Below, piece after piece: positions 26,215 to 35,939 of a DNA stretch of 64,000 nucleotides. A model generated the notes under the pieces. That model was not told the DNA's origin. It saw nothing but the letters and a program-made list of their open reading frames with translations, and did no database searches. Within the stretch, counting starts at the first letter, position 1, and every line of letters begins with the position of its first letter. Source of the stretch: Phycisphaerae bacterium (GTDB lineage Bacteria > Planctomycetota > Phycisphaerae > Sedimentisphaerales > Anaerobacaceae); NCBI GenBank assembly GCA_017993835.1, contig JAGOLX010000021.1:1-64000 (forward strand). The letters are read 5' to 3'. The translations under genes and the position numbers were made by a program.

Positions 26215-26488
26215 GATGCATCTCCTTATACAGGTCGAAATGAAAGACACACCCCGTCCGGCCACGCAGCCGGCGCAAGGACACACCTTCACGAATCGCT
26301 GAAACCGTCTGAGTTGAAAATGCCGTCAAATACGAGGACGCGGGTCCGTGCTGCCGAATCGCCTACCCATCTTGCGAAAGCAAAGCACATCCGCGTCGGT
26401 TTGTCAAGTCCGTTCTTCGTGGCGATCCGATGAAAGGCATGACCAGATTCATCCAGCCAAATGCAATTCGATTGGCTCTGGAATTGCG

Positions 26489-27190
26489 TCAATGGTACCC
26501 GGCGCCGGGATAGAGGAGGTTCAAAGCCAGGCCGTGAGCGGGGCCGAGCAGACCGCCGATCACGTTCCACGCGATGACCAGGCCCACCATGCCCGCAGCG
26601 GGCTGGGCCATGAACTCCCGATAGCGAGCGGCTGCACGGTCGTCGAGAAACAACGTGAGGATCTCGCTGCCGTCGAGCGGGGGCAGCGGCAGCAGATTGA
26701 AGACCAACAGAATCAGGTTCAGCGAGAACAGAACGCTGATCACGACCGCGGCGCCGGCCATCGGGCCCGGGGACCGGGCGACGGTCACCTGAGTCCAGGC
26801 GGATTCCAGGGGCGCCATGAACAGGTCGAGGGCCACGCCGATCCGGATGAGTATCGCGGCCAGGAGAATCAACGCCAGGTTGGCGACCGGACCCGCCAGG
26901 GCCATCCAGGCCGCCTTCCTGCGGTTGCTGATCGCCCAGTAGGGATCGTACGGGGTGCTCGCCCAGCCGAGCATCCAGCCGCCGAACAGGAAGGACACGA
27001 TGGGAATGGCCACCATTCCGATAGGCGATCGCTGAATGTGCGGAACCGGGTCGAGCGTCGCCAGACCGGCGTCTCGCGCGGTGGGATCGCCCAGCGCCAG
27101 CGCGGCGAATCCATGGGCGGCCTCGTGACAAGTCGTCGAGATCACGAACACCGCGTACCAGACCAATCCGAGTCCCAGTTCGACCGGCAT
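26489..27190 (-). CDS. Site-2 protease family (M50) membrane metallopeptidase
   Basis: The product is 233 residues with about five or six membrane helices. The zinc motif HEAAH (22-26) lies in the first helix, and the second metal motif NLLPLPPLDG (165-174, Asp173) is late. This is the compact SpoIVFB/Rip-like form without PDZ or CBS domains, cutting substrates within the membrane. No substrate gene is evident nearby. ATG 27190 follows a modest AAGGG site. The 55-base gap to GH95 suggests co-transcription. Confidence 0.9.
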   Translation of the reverse strand: MPVELGLGLVWYAVFVISTTCHEAAHGFAALALGDPTARDAGLATLDPVPHIQRSPIGMVAIPIVSFLFGGWMLGWASTPYDPYWAISNRRKAAWMALAGPVANLALILLAAILIRIGVALDLFMAPLESAWTQVTVARSPGPMAGAAVVISVLFSLNLILLVFNLLPLPPLDGSEILTLFLDDRAAARYREFMAQPAAGMVGLVIAWNVIGGLLGPAHGLALNLLYPGAGYH

Positions 27191-27245
27191 CGTTGTCTAT
27201 CCCTTTTACCCCTTTGTGCGTCCGGACTGCTGCAATCGCGCCGGC

Positions 27246-29645
27246 TCAACGGTCCTCAGCATCGATTACGTAGCTCCGGCCCGCCTGGGTCTCGAATTCC
27301 ACGACTCTGTTGCTCGGCTCGACGGTTCTCACCGGCGCCCCGGCCAGGCTCACGCGGACAGGCACGTCCGTCCGGACTCGGCACGTGTTGCCCGTCTTGG
27401 AGTGAATAACGCCCTTGTCCAGCTTGCCTTCCCGCCAGTAGATGTCCACCTCGAAGCCGCCGCGGGCGCACAGTCCTGTGACGCAACCCCGCGGCCAGGC
27501 GGCCGGCAGGGCGGGCAGCAGATGAATCTCACCGCCGTGGCTCTGGAGGAGCATTTCCGCGATGCCTGCGGCGCCGCCGAAGTTGCCGTCGATCTGAAAC
27601 GGCGGGTGGTTGTCGAATAGGTTCGGCAGCGTCGATTTCTCCAGGAGTCTGACGACGTTCTCGTGAGCCTTCTCGGCTTCCTGCAGACGGGCCCAGAAGT
27701 TGATGATCCACGCCCGGCTCCAGCCGGTATGACCGCCGCCGTGCGAGAGACGGTATTCGAGCGCCTTGCGAGCGGCCTGTGCCAGTTCGGGCGTGCCGGT
27801 CAGGGTGATCTGGCGACCCGGATGGAGGCCGAACAAATGCGACATATGACGATGTCCCGGCTCGGGCTCGTCGTAGTCCTCGATCCATTCCTGGAGCCGG
27901 CCGGTCTTGGCGCTGATCTGAAGGGGGGCCAGGCGTTCCAGTGCCGATGCGAGCCTGGCGCGGAACTCCGCATCCGTATCCAGGATCGTCGCGGCCTCGA
28001 TGCAACTGGTGAACAGATCGCGGAGGATTCCGAGGTCCATCGTCGCGCCGTAGGTGAACATGGAGGTCGAGCCGTCGGGTTTGCGGAATGAGTTCTCCGG
28101 CGAGTGGGAGGGATTCGTCACGAGCCTGCCGGCCACGGGCGTTTCCGCGGGCGCCTCGACGAGAAAATCGAGCATGAACTCGGCGGCCCCCTTTATCAGC
28201 GGATACGCCGTGTCGCGAAGGAACGCCTTGTCCTGGGTGAACAGGTAGTGCTCGTAGGGGTGCTGGGCCAGCCAGGCGCCGCCCATGAGCCAGACGCCCC
28301 AGACCCCATCGGCGGGCGTGGTGAAGCCCCAGACGTCGGAGAGGTGATGGACAACCCAGCCATTGCAGCCGTAATGGACTTTCGCTGTCCGGTTGCCCGA
28401 CTCGACGAGGCAGTTCCTCATGTAGTCGAAGAGCGGCAGGTGGCATTCACCCAGGTTCGCCACCTCGGCGGGCCAGTAGTTCATCTGCAGGTTGATGTTC
28501 GTGTGGTAGTCGGCGTTCCAGGGGGCCTTCATATGTTCGCTCCAGAGACCCTGGAGGTTGGCGGGCATGTCCCCCGGCCGGGAGCAGCCCATGAGCAGGT
28601 ACCGCCCGAACTGGAAGTACAGGGCAACGAGCGAGGGGTCGGCCTGCCCTTGGGCGAGCCGCGCGAGTCGCTGGTCCGTCGGCAGGGCGGCGTTTTCGGT
28701 CCGGCCGAGGTCCAAACTGACCCGGCGGAACAGTCTCTGATGGTCGGCCACATGCCTCTTGCACAGTTGCTCGCAGGAGTCCGCTGCCGCCGCGAGGTGT
28801 GCCTGGCACAGTTCGGCAGGCTGGCCCCCGCGATAGCTGGTGGCTCCGGCGATCAGAAGAAGCAGCTCGTCGGCCTTCTCCACGAGGAGCTTTCCGTCCC
28901 GGCTGGAGATCGTGCCGCCCTTTGCCCTGGCGAGGGCGCGGGCCTCGAACTTCATGCCGACGTTCTGGTGCGTCTGGTGGTGCTCGCGCTGGATCTGGCC
29001 GCGAAGGGCGATCCGGTCATTGCCCTCGCTGACGCAAACTGCGTCCTGCTGGCGGGTGATCGTCGCGACACACGTGATACTCGCGGGTTTATCGGCCGTG
29101 ATGTGAACGACGAGGACGTTGTCCGGGGCGGAGGCGAAGACCTCGCGGGTGAGCCGGACTCCGTCGGCAGTCCAGGTCGTGGTCGCGATCCCGGTGTCGA
29201 GGTCGAGGCTCCTGCGGTAGTCTGCGACCGTCCCGACCGTGGGGCAGTCGATGTGCAGATCGCCCAGCGACTGGTACGACTCCACGCCCATGGGGCGTCC
29301 CATCATCTTGTCGCCCGCCAGCTTCGTTGCCTCGGCGTTCTTGCCCTGGAAGAGCAGCCTGCGGACCTCGGGCAGCGCCTCGAGTGCCTGTGGGCTGGTC
29401 GTATCGCGGGGATAGCCGTCCCAGAGGGTGTCCTCATTGAGCTGGATGCGTTCGTCGGTCACCTTGCCGAAGACCATGGCGCCGAGCCGGCCGTTGCCGA
29501 TAGGCAGCGCTTCGTTCCATTCTCTTGCCGGCTGGGCGTACCATAGCGTGAAGTCCGACCGCTCGCCCGTCGGCTCAGCAACCGTCGTGCCTGCCAGCGT
29601 GCCCAATGCGATGATTGTGATTGCCCCGGCGAACTGCATCCTCAC
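27246..29645 (-). CDS. Exported glycoside hydrolase family 95 (alpha-L-fucosidase-like)
   Basis: The product is 799 residues. The GTG at 29645 follows AGGAGA at good spacing and gives a signal peptide ([19 protein letters not shown], cleavage near TTVAE). Order: N-terminal beta domain starting [21 protein letters not shown], then the (alpha/alpha)6 barrel with [18 protein letters not shown], whose Asn residues help activate water in this inverting family, and NPSHSPEN and [11 protein letters not shown] downstream, and a short C-terminal beta domain. GH95 enzymes hydrolyse alpha-1,2-fucosides or alpha-L-galactosides. It is outside the glycan cluster at 48-64 kb. Confidence 0.93.
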   Translation of the reverse strand: MRMQFAGAITIIALGTLAGTTVAEPTGERSDFTLWYAQPAREWNEALPIGNGRLGAMVFGKVTDERIQLNEDTLWDGYPRDTTSPQALEALPEVRRLLFQGKNAEATKLAGDKMMGRPMGVESYQSLGDLHIDCPTVGTVADYRRSLDLDTGIATTTWTADGVRLTREVFASAPDNVLVVHITADKPASITCVATITRQQDAVCVSEGNDRIALRGQIQREHHQTHQNVGMKFEARALARAKGGTISSRDGKLLVEKADELLLLIAGATSYRGGQPAELCQAHLAAAADSCEQLCKRHVADHQRLFRRVSLDLGRTENAALPTDQRLARLAQGQADPSLVALYFQFGRYLLMGCSRPGDMPANLQGLWSEHMKAPWNADYHTNINLQMNYWPAEVANLGECHLPLFDYMRNCLVESGNRTAKVHYGCNGWVVHHLSDVWGFTTPADGVWGVWLMGGAWLAQHPYEHYLFTQDKAFLRDTAYPLIKGAAEFMLDFLVEAPAETPVAGRLVTNPSHSPENSFRKPDGSTSMFTYGATMDLGILRDLFTSCIEAATILDTDAEFRARLASALERLAPLQISAKTGRLQEWIEDYDEPEPGHRHMSHLFGLHPGRQITLTGTPELAQAARKALEYRLSHGGGHTGWSRAWIINFWARLQEAEKAHENVVRLLEKSTLPNLFDNHPPFQIDGNFGGAAGIAEMLLQSHGGEIHLLPALPAAWPRGCVTGLCARGGFEVDIYWREGKLDKGVIHSKTGNTCRVRTDVPVRVSLAGAPVRTVEPSNRVVEFETQAGRSYVIDAEDR

Positions 29646-30038
29646 GTTGCTTCTCCTGATAGCCAAGTGTACGTCTGATAATACTCCCCCACGCGGGGCC
29701 GGTAGACGACCCGGCGGTCTCCAGTCACAGTATCCGAAGCCAAGCATCCGTGCAACCGTGGACTGCAAGGAGCCAGTGCATTTGTGCGGGCCGGCGTGAA
29801 CCACGAGCCTGCGCAGGCGGCCCGGATTTGGCAAAAAGCTTATGTGGTTTTTGGCGTTGGCCGATTTACTACATATGTTTTAGACGGATTCGTTTCGACG
29901 GGTCCTCTGTGCCCTGCTGGGGGGCGGCCGGGACGCAGTACGGAGTCCCAACCCGGACGCAAGGGGCTGCGTTTGCGGACCCGGTCGGCGCGCCCGCCAG
30001 GAACAGGCGTTCACAGACGTAGGCACGGGAGGTTTGAT
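29646..30038. other. Divergent intergenic region between GH95 and the PilZ gene
   Basis: Holds the PilZ promoter candidate at 29851-29879 and a hairpin-prone 5' leader of about 150 bases. No gene is seen. Confidence 0.5.
29851..29879 (+). promoter_or_regulatory. Candidate promoter of the PilZ gene
   Basis: TTGGCG (29851-29856) and TATGTT (29874-29879) with a 17-base spacer, leaving a long leader of about 150 bases before the ATG. Confidence 0.45.
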
Positions 30039-30902
30039 ATGAGTGAGATCGTCATGCTCCAGGGCGCTGAGTCCCGGACAGTGCTCGATGCGGTGGTCCA
30101 GAGCCAATCCCCCGCGATCATGTCGTACCTGTCCAAGGACAAGTGGCACGTGGCCAAGGTGGTCATGAAGCAGCTTACGACGGACACGACGAGCGGCGCG
30201 GGCAAGCTGTTTGTCGAAGGGTATCACTCGACGGGCAAACCTCACCCGATCAACATCCGCATCGACCAGCCGGTCGGGATGAATTTCAAGCACGCCTACG
30301 GCAAGTTCGTGTTCGACACGGTGGTCGTGAACCTGGAGCCCTCCTCCGATCCGGACGCAGGCGGGACCATCGTCCTGGCGGCGCCCGAGCGGATCGGGGT
30401 GATCCAGCGTCGCAGCTACTTCCGCGTCAATGTTCCCCCATCGCTGAAGGTCAACGTCGTGCTCTGGCACCGGACGGGCAAGCGTTCGCCCGATGAGAAG
30501 AGCCATACCTATTACGAGGGCCGGCTGATGGATATCTCCGCCGGCGGCGCCCAGGCGGTCGTCCCTCTCACGCGGGCAACCGATGCGCCGGGCGGTCCCG
30601 TGAGCGAGGCGGACTTCCGCAAGGGCCAGTTCATGGGCGTGCGATTCACGCCGATGCCGTATGAGCAGCCTTTGATGTTCAACGCCCAGATCCGAAACGT
30701 CCTGCCCACGGCGGACCGGACGGCCTTATGCATCGGTCTGCAAATCGTCGGTCTGGAAGCGAGCGAGGAAGGTCGGGAAATGCTCAGCCGGCTGGCCGGG
30801 GTGGTGGATCACTACCACAAGATCAATCAGGCCAGCGGCGTGCAGCAGTCCCCTGGGCCCGCGGGGGCGTGCTGCGTTCCAGCCGATGCCCTGATGGACT
30901 GA
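30039..30902 (+). CDS. PilZ-domain protein (cyclic-di-GMP receptor, YcgR-like)
   Basis: The product is 287 residues from ATG 30039, after GGGAGG. The N-terminal half is a YcgR-N-like beta barrel; the PilZ domain carries the ligand motifs QRRSYFR (123-129) and DISAGG (166-171), the RxxxR and D/NxSxxG signatures that bind cyclic-di-GMP. A Pro/Ala-rich end follows. It probably links the second messenger to motility, secretion or polysaccharide production; no flagellar or pilus gene lies in the window. It converges on pssA. Confidence 0.9.
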   Translation: MSEIVMLQGAESRTVLDAVVQSQSPAIMSYLSKDKWHVAKVVMKQLTTDTTSGAGKLFVEGYHSTGKPHPINIRIDQPVGMNFKHAYGKFVFDTVVVNLEPSSDPDAGGTIVLAAPERIGVIQRRSYFRVNVPPSLKVNVVLWHRTGKRSPDEKSHTYYEGRLMDISAGGAQAVVPLTRATDAPGGPVSEADFRKGQFMGVRFTPMPYEQPLMFNAQIRNVLPTADRTALCIGLQIVGLEASEEGREMLSRLAGVVDHYHKINQASGVQQSPGPAGACCVPADALMD

Positions 30903-30912
30903 TCCGTCCTGC

Positions 30913-31818
30913 TCAGGTGCTCACATGAGATGTGCCGTCCGCAGCCGGCTCCTGGCTGGGGAGCGGAATTGCCCGCGTCCTGGGGAAGATCCTGCCGTAG
31001 AGCCATCTGACGAAGCTACCTGCCGCGAAGTACCCGAAGATCAGAACCATCGCTGTCTGCACGCTGCTAAAGCAGACCAGCGAGAGGAGCAGGAGGAGCC
31101 GGATGAGGTAGTCAAACGGCTGTCTGCCCTTGAGGTACACGTTCACGATGTGCGGATACCGAAGCCGGCTCACCATGAGGACGCCAACGCCCAGCGTCGC
31201 CAGCGGCAGCGCATACACCAGCAGGCTCAGGGTGGGGACCTGCTCCTGCTGGAAGATGATCAGACTGACGACGACGCCGGCCGCTGCGGGACTGGGCAGG
31301 CCGGCGAAGCTCATGTGCGAGACCTCATTCTCGTCGTTCTCGACGTTGAAGCGGGCCAGTCGAATCGCGGCACAACTGAAGTACACCAGCGCCGCCAGCC
31401 AGATGAACCGGTGAATCAGACCCCCCCAGAAGATCTCGTGGAGCTGCAATTCGTTCTCGACGAGCCGGAGCATGATGAACGCGGGCGCAGCTCCGAAGCT
31501 GACGAGATCGCAGAGGCTGTCGAGCTGGCCGCCGAAGCTCGATGTGCTCTGGCTCATACGCGCCAGCCGGCCGTCCAGCATGTCGGCAACCATGGCCAGC
31601 ACGATCACGTATCCCGCCAGCGCGAAGCAGGACATCTTGCCCGCCGTCGGTTCATGAGCCTTGCTCGCCAGGACGATGGCGGTGAATCCAAGGATCCCGT
31701 TGAGCAGCGTAACCAGCGAGGGCAGGAGGGTGACGTACTTGACGCGATGCCGTCGAACACGACGGAACAAAGGCCGCCTGGGCTTGTCATCCATCATTCT
31801 TCGATGTCTACCGCTCAT
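30913..31818 (-). CDS. pssA: CDP-diacylglycerol--serine O-phosphatidyltransferase
   Basis: Makes phosphatidylserine from CDP-diacylglycerol and serine in the membrane. The product is 301 residues with about eight helices. The CDP-alcohol phosphotransferase motif DG-x2-AR-x8-G-x3-D-x3-D is complete (Asp82, Gly83, Ala86, Arg87, Gly96, Asp100, Asp104). The start ATG at 31818 overlaps the end of psd by 11 bases, so the two are translationally coupled: psd comes first, the product of this gene being its substrate. Confidence 0.95.
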   Translation of the reverse strand: MSGRHRRMMDDKPRRPLFRRVRRHRVKYVTLLPSLVTLLNGILGFTAIVLASKAHEPTAGKMSCFALAGYVIVLAMVADMLDGRLARMSQSTSSFGGQLDSLCDLVSFGAAPAFIMLRLVENELQLHEIFWGGLIHRFIWLAALVYFSCAAIRLARFNVENDENEVSHMSFAGLPSPAAAGVVVSLIIFQQEQVPTLSLLVYALPLATLGVGVLMVSRLRYPHIVNVYLKGRQPFDYLIRLLLLLSLVCFSSVQTAMVLIFGYFAAGSFVRWLYGRIFPRTRAIPLPSQEPAADGTSHVST

Positions 31819-32533
31819 GGTCTTCCTGCTGTTGCCGCCGCGGCGACGTCGGCGCGTACTTCACAAGCGGCGTGAGTCCCGCTTTGACCTTGTCCCCGAT
31901 GCGAACCAGGCACTCCACGCTCTCGCTGGCGGAGAGATACAGCTCGGTTCGAGACCCGAACTTGATCATGCCGAACTGCTCACCGCCGGCGAGTCGCTGG
32001 CCTTCCTGGGCGGCGCAGACGATCCGACGCGCGATCGCCCCGCTGATCTGGCGGACGAGGAGCCTGTCCTGGGGCTCGCTCGTTCGCACCATGGACAGGT
32101 TGTTCGACTCGTTCACCTGGCCCGCCCGCGGACTCATCGCATTGAGATACTTGCCGGGACGATAGACGATTCGTTCGACCTTCGCGTCACACGGTGCACG
32201 GTTGATATGCGTGTTGAAAATGCTCAGGAAGATCCCGACGCGGAGGGCCGGACCGTCGATGAATTCGGCTTCCTCGACCATCCCCACATCGGTGATCGTG
32301 CCGTCGGCCGGCGACAGCAGGAGACTGTCATCTCGCGGCGGCTCGCGTCGCGGGTCTCGAAAGAACATCAAGGCCCACCCCAGGGTGATCGCGAGAATCG
32401 CCTCGATGGCGACTACCCCCCAAAGGGGCGATAACTCGGGCCCGAACACACCCACGGCGGCCATCAACAACAGGACAACCGCCGGATACACCACAACCTC
32501 AGGCAACCCGTACTTCGTCAATGGAATTCGCAT
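31808..32533 (-). CDS. psd: Phosphatidylserine decarboxylase proenzyme
   Basis: Pyruvoyl enzyme that makes phosphatidylethanolamine. The product is 241 residues, the short type. Two N-terminal membrane segments (about 12-30 and 38-56) precede FFRDPRREPP, SPADGTI, FNTHINRAP and the self-cleavage site FGSR (Gly193-Ser194), where the serine becomes the pyruvoyl group. ATG 32533 begins only 10 bases after a strong promoter -10 box, so the mRNA may have almost no leader. Together with pssA it makes phosphatidylethanolamine. Confidence 0.95.
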   Translation of the reverse strand: MRIPLTKYGLPEVVVYPAVVLLLMAAVGVFGPELSPLWGVVAIEAILAITLGWALMFFRDPRREPPRDDSLLLSPADGTITDVGMVEEAEFIDGPALRVGIFLSIFNTHINRAPCDAKVERIVYRPGKYLNAMSPRAGQVNESNNLSMVRTSEPQDRLLVRQISGAIARRIVCAAQEGQRLAGGEQFGMIKFGSRTELYLSASESVECLVRIGDKVKAGLTPLVKYAPTSPRRQQQEDHER

Positions 32534-32542
32534 AAGCCGGTC

Positions 32543-32571
32543 ATGATACGCCCGGCTGCCCGCGGAATCAA
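32543..32571 (-). promoter_or_regulatory. Promoter of psd-pssA, nearly leaderless
   Basis: TTGATT (32566-32571) and TATCAT (32543-32548) with a 17-base spacer; the start codon begins 10 bases beyond the -10 box, so the leader would be only a few bases. Confidence 0.6.
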
Positions 32572-32844
32572 CAAGGAAAACACCGGACAGAACGTCCAGA
32601 GCGCAAGAAGAAAGGCCGATCTCCGCTCAATCGGCCCTGTCGAAAGGAGGCAAACACAGCCGCAAGCAACAAATGCCAGGAAGACTGCAACCGCTCGCCG
32701 TCTTCAGTATATAGACGTCGAACAGAGGGATGCGTTACAGAATTCCCAGGAGTTTCCCACAAGGGAACAGGGGAAAACCGCGACGAAGATCGACAGGAGG
32801 CAACAGCCGCCGGAAATCTCTCATGCCCACATGCAGAATCTTCC

Positions 32845-32873
32845 TTGACTTGGCCGGGCAAAGGGTGTATGTT
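32845..32873 (+). promoter_or_regulatory. Promoter of the M50-enolase fusion gene
   Basis: TTGACT (32845-32850) and TATGTT (32868-32873) spaced by exactly 17 bases, the best sigma-70-like match in this region. Confidence 0.6.
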
Positions 32874-32996
32874 CTTGCGTTTTCCGAAGGCGGGGAGTGT
32901 ACGACCTCGCTTTGACCGCAGATGCCCACAAGGCTATCCGTCTTGGCTGCAGCGGCGAAATGAGATGAGAAGAACGGTAAGAAGGAGAAATCCAGA

Positions 32997-35705
32997 ATGA
33001 AAGAGTCAGCGGTGGAAATGAATAGAAACAGGCCCAGGCCAGCGGCGGCGTCCGATGAATTTCGGGTCAATGCTGCAGGGTATCTGGAGCGCGGCTGGGT
33101 CATCGCGAACCACAAGCTCGTCTCGTTCCACGCCGCATTTATTTCGTCCGTGCTGAGCCTGCCCGTCAAGGAGCTGAGCGAAAAGGCCATCGCAGGGGCC
33201 AATCTGAAGCTCGAAGTGCTGAAGTTCATGTTCCTCAGCGTCGAGACCATCGTGTCGTTGGCCATTCTGTACTTGTCGTGGCATATCGCCATCGCGATTC
33301 ACGAGATGGGCCATTTCCTGACCGCCGCCAAGCTGACGGCTCTGAACAAGGACTCACAGGAGAAGGCGGACGCCGCCCTGAAGAGCGGTGGCAAATTCGG
33401 CTATTACGCCCAGATGCTCCTTCTGATTCCGTGGGGCAAGTTCTACGGCGTGAGGAAAGAGAACGGTAACTTCGCACCCGACGCGCCATACAACCTGGCC
33501 GTGTCGGCGGCCGCGCCGATCTGGAGCCAGTGGCTGGCCACGATCTGTTTGCCGATTGCCGCGTTCTTCATCGCAGTGGGATTGCTGGCAGGGCAGGAAT
33601 GGATGATCTACATCGGCCGGTTCTTCCTGGCACCGGGCGTGGTTGGCCTCCTGGACCGATTCCTGGCCGACCCCGGCAAGCTGAAGGAATTCCGCAACCG
33701 CGAGAAGGCCGCCGCGGAAGCCGCTGCCCGAGCCGCTGCGATCGCCGCCTCCGGCGAGGCATGGACCGCCCGCGTCGCCCAGGTCAAGAAGACCATGCTC
33801 ACCACCCGTATGCAGACCGTCACCCTCAAAGATGGCAGCCGTGTCGCCGCCCCCTGGCAGTTCCGTAACTGCGCCATGGGTGGCCGTCACACGGAGAAAG
33901 AGTACCCCGAGAGCAACATCAGCATGCAGGAGAGTATGTTCATGCCGCTCTCGCCGAAGACCTACGAAGACTCCCAGGAGATGACGGTCAAGTTGCAGTC
34001 CCGTCTGAAGGAGATCATCGAGTCCGCCCCAGGCGCGAAAGTCATGGGCGTCGGTCTCGAAGGCGGCATCGCCCCCTACATCGACAAAGAGCCCACGGAT
34101 CAGGTCCCCGAGCAGCGTATGTGGCGCTTCATGAAGCAGGCCATTCTGGACTGCGAGCTCGTGCCCGGCGTGGATGTCGCCATCGCGCTGGACCCTGCCT
34201 GCTCCGAGCTGGAGAACGCCTATCGCGAGGAACGCGGCGAGCCGGATTCCGTCGGCATGTACCGCTTCTGGCGTGACAAGGACAAGGTCGAGATGAGCCG
34301 CGACCAGATCCTTACTCTCTTCAAGAAGTCCATGGAAGACGGCATCCCGATCCTCTCCATCGAGGACGGCTTCGGCGAACGCGACCACCAGGGCTGGCAG
34401 AACATGATGAAGGAGCTTGGCGACAAGATCTTCATCATCGGCGACGACCTGGTCACCACGAAGGACTCGAACATCGAGAAGTGCGCCAAGAACGGCGAAA
34501 TCAACGCGTCCCTGATCAAAGCAAACCAGATCGGTACCGTGACGGAAACCGTGCTGGCCATGCTGACCTCGCTGGGCTACGGCGCCGAACTGGTCATCTC
34601 GCACCGCTCCAAGAGCCCGAACGATCCGTTCGAGGCGGAAATCGGAACCGCGATGAATGCTCTCGGCGTCAAGTGCGGCGGCGGCGCCAACACGGAGCGT
34701 CTCCAGAAGTACGGTCGCGTCATGGAGATTCTGGCTTTGGCCCGCTCTTCGCAACGCAGCATGACCGACAAAGAGCGCAAGGAGACCCAGGAAACCGTCA
34801 AAGAACTGGTGAAGACCCTGACCGGTCAGGACGTTGCGATCAAAGGCGACGCCGGCGACATCGACATCACCGGCCTGCTCATCAAGATGCTCGCGATCGA
34901 GGCCGTCAGCGGCACCGAAGAGGCGACCAACGCCGGCATTCCGTCGGCCGCTGCCTCCCTGTTCCTCGGTAAGAGCGGCATCATCCGCTTCAAGGGCTCG
35001 ACTCCTCTGGGCACCAGCGCCGGCGAGGACGAGGCCATTCACTACGTCGATAGCATCATCGAGGCCTCCGAGGCGACCAAGAAGTACCCCGATATGTTCA
35101 AGAATATCGGCGACGGCACCTTCCGCTTCAAGAAGGACGTCAAGGTCGCGGACGTCAAGGCCAAGAACGATGAGAAGCTCATGGCCCTCTGGAAGAAGTC
35201 CCGACGGTACGACGGCAAGGGTTGCATGGACGCGGTCAGTCACATCGAAGGCGTGCTCGCCAAGGCGTTCGTCGGCCGCAAGGTCGGCCAACTGGGCAGT
35301 CTGCTCGACGCGGACAAGGAACTGCTGGGTCTCGAACTGGGCGAGGCCATTCGCATGGGCCGGATCCCGCAGGATGCCCCAAGGGACAAGAAGATCCATG
35401 CCATGCAGCGAAAGAGCGTGCTCGGCATGAACGCCATCCTGTCCATGTCGCTGGCTCTGGGCCGCACGGTGGCCGCCGGACAGGGCAAGGAACTCTGGCA
35501 GCTCATCCGCGAGATGTCGGCCGACACGATGTCCAAGTTCGTGGCCGCCAACGCCAAGGGTGAGAAGAAGAGCGCCGCGGACCTCAAGAAGATGGACTAC
35601 GACCAGCTCCAGGCGCTGTATCAGAAGACAGCGACTGAGGCCATCAAGGAAGGCAAGACGCTCTACGAGCTGCTGCGGGCTCAACTGCCGGTCTATCCGG
35701 TATAA
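32997..35705 (+). CDS. M50-like membrane domain fused to a circularly permuted enolase
   Basis: The product is 902 residues. Residues about 30-230 form a multi-helix membrane domain with the metalloprotease motif HEMGH (102-106) and a late Asp220. Residues about 285-580 match the enolase C-terminal barrel: GGRH (His298), QE (Glu312), LEGG (Glu355), metal ligands Asp399, Glu456, Asp483, Lys508 in LIKANQIG, SHRS (His536), Lys559 in VKCGGGANTERLQKY. Only after this, at about 630-900, comes the enolase N-terminal lid domain: PLGTSAGEDEA (Ser674, the mobile loop), GKGCMDAVSHIEG, and KSVLGMNAILSMSLALGR. The protein ends LPVYPV, the point where a normal enolase passes from lid domain to barrel. So the order is swapped, with a linker at about 585-625. 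All catalytic residues appear kept. Start ATG 32997 follows AAGGAG. Confidence 0.88.
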   Translation: MKESAVEMNRNRPRPAAASDEFRVNAAGYLERGWVIANHKLVSFHAAFISSVLSLPVKELSEKAIAGANLKLEVLKFMFLSVETIVSLAILYLSWHIAIAIHEMGHFLTAAKLTALNKDSQEKADAALKSGGKFGYYAQMLLLIPWGKFYGVRKENGNFAPDAPYNLAVSAAAPIWSQWLATICLPIAAFFIAVGLLAGQEWMIYIGRFFLAPGVVGLLDRFLADPGKLKEFRNREKAAAEAAARAAAIAASGEAWTARVAQVKKTMLTTRMQTVTLKDGSRVAAPWQFRNCAMGGRHTEKEYPESNISMQESMFMPLSPKTYEDSQEMTVKLQSRLKEIIESAPGAKVMGVGLEGGIAPYIDKEPTDQVPEQRMWRFMKQAILDCELVPGVDVAIALDPACSELENAYREERGEPDSVGMYRFWRDKDKVEMSRDQILTLFKKSMEDGIPILSIEDGFGERDHQGWQNMMKELGDKIFIIGDDLVTTKDSNIEKCAKNGEINASLIKANQIGTVTETVLAMLTSLGYGAELVISHRSKSPNDPFEAEIGTAMNALGVKCGGGANTERLQKYGRVMEILALARSSQRSMTDKERKETQETVKELVKTLTGQDVAIKGDAGDIDITGLLIKMLAIEAVSGTEEATNAGIPSAAASLFLGKSGIIRFKGSTPLGTSAGEDEAIHYVDSIIEASEATKKYPDMFKNIGDGTFRFKKDVKVADVKAKNDEKLMALWKKSRRYDGKGCMDAVSHIEGVLAKAFVGRKVGQLGSLLDADKELLGLELGEAIRMGRIPQDAPRDKKIHAMQRKSVLGMNAILSMSLALGRTVAAGQGKELWQLIREMSADTMSKFVAANAKGEKKSAADLKKMDYDQLQALYQKTATEAIKEGKTLYELLRAQLPVYPV

Positions 35706-35939
35706 CCCCGGTCGGGGGCGCGGGCCCTCTGAAGAATTCCTTCAGAGAACGCCGGCCGACGGCCGATAAACCGAACAGGCTGAGGGCTTTGTCCGAAGGA
35801 CTCTTGGCCGAACGGTGTGATGCAGATGCAATTCGGCAGGTGTGGCTCTCTCCAGTCGATGGAGAAGGGCCACGCCTGCCGCAGTTTTTGAGCCCGGAAT
35901 CCAATTGCCGCAACCGGCCTTTGAGCCGAACTGGGGACC

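Larger units (their letters stand above)
32534..32996. other. Divergent intergenic region between psd and the enolase fusion
   Basis: Holds the psd promoter at the left and the enolase-fusion promoter at 32845-32873 with a leader of about 117 bases. No gene is seen between them. Confidence 0.6.

Noticed and set aside
29900-30030. GEMM cyclic-di-GMP riboswitch before the PilZ gene
   Set aside because: GGGACGCA and GGACGCAA words occur in the leader, but the required GGCAAACC segment and the P1 pairing are not found.
33354-35684. Minus-strand open frame of 776 codons
   Set aside because: Antisense to the enolase fusion, whose motifs are unambiguous; no start or ribosome binding site.
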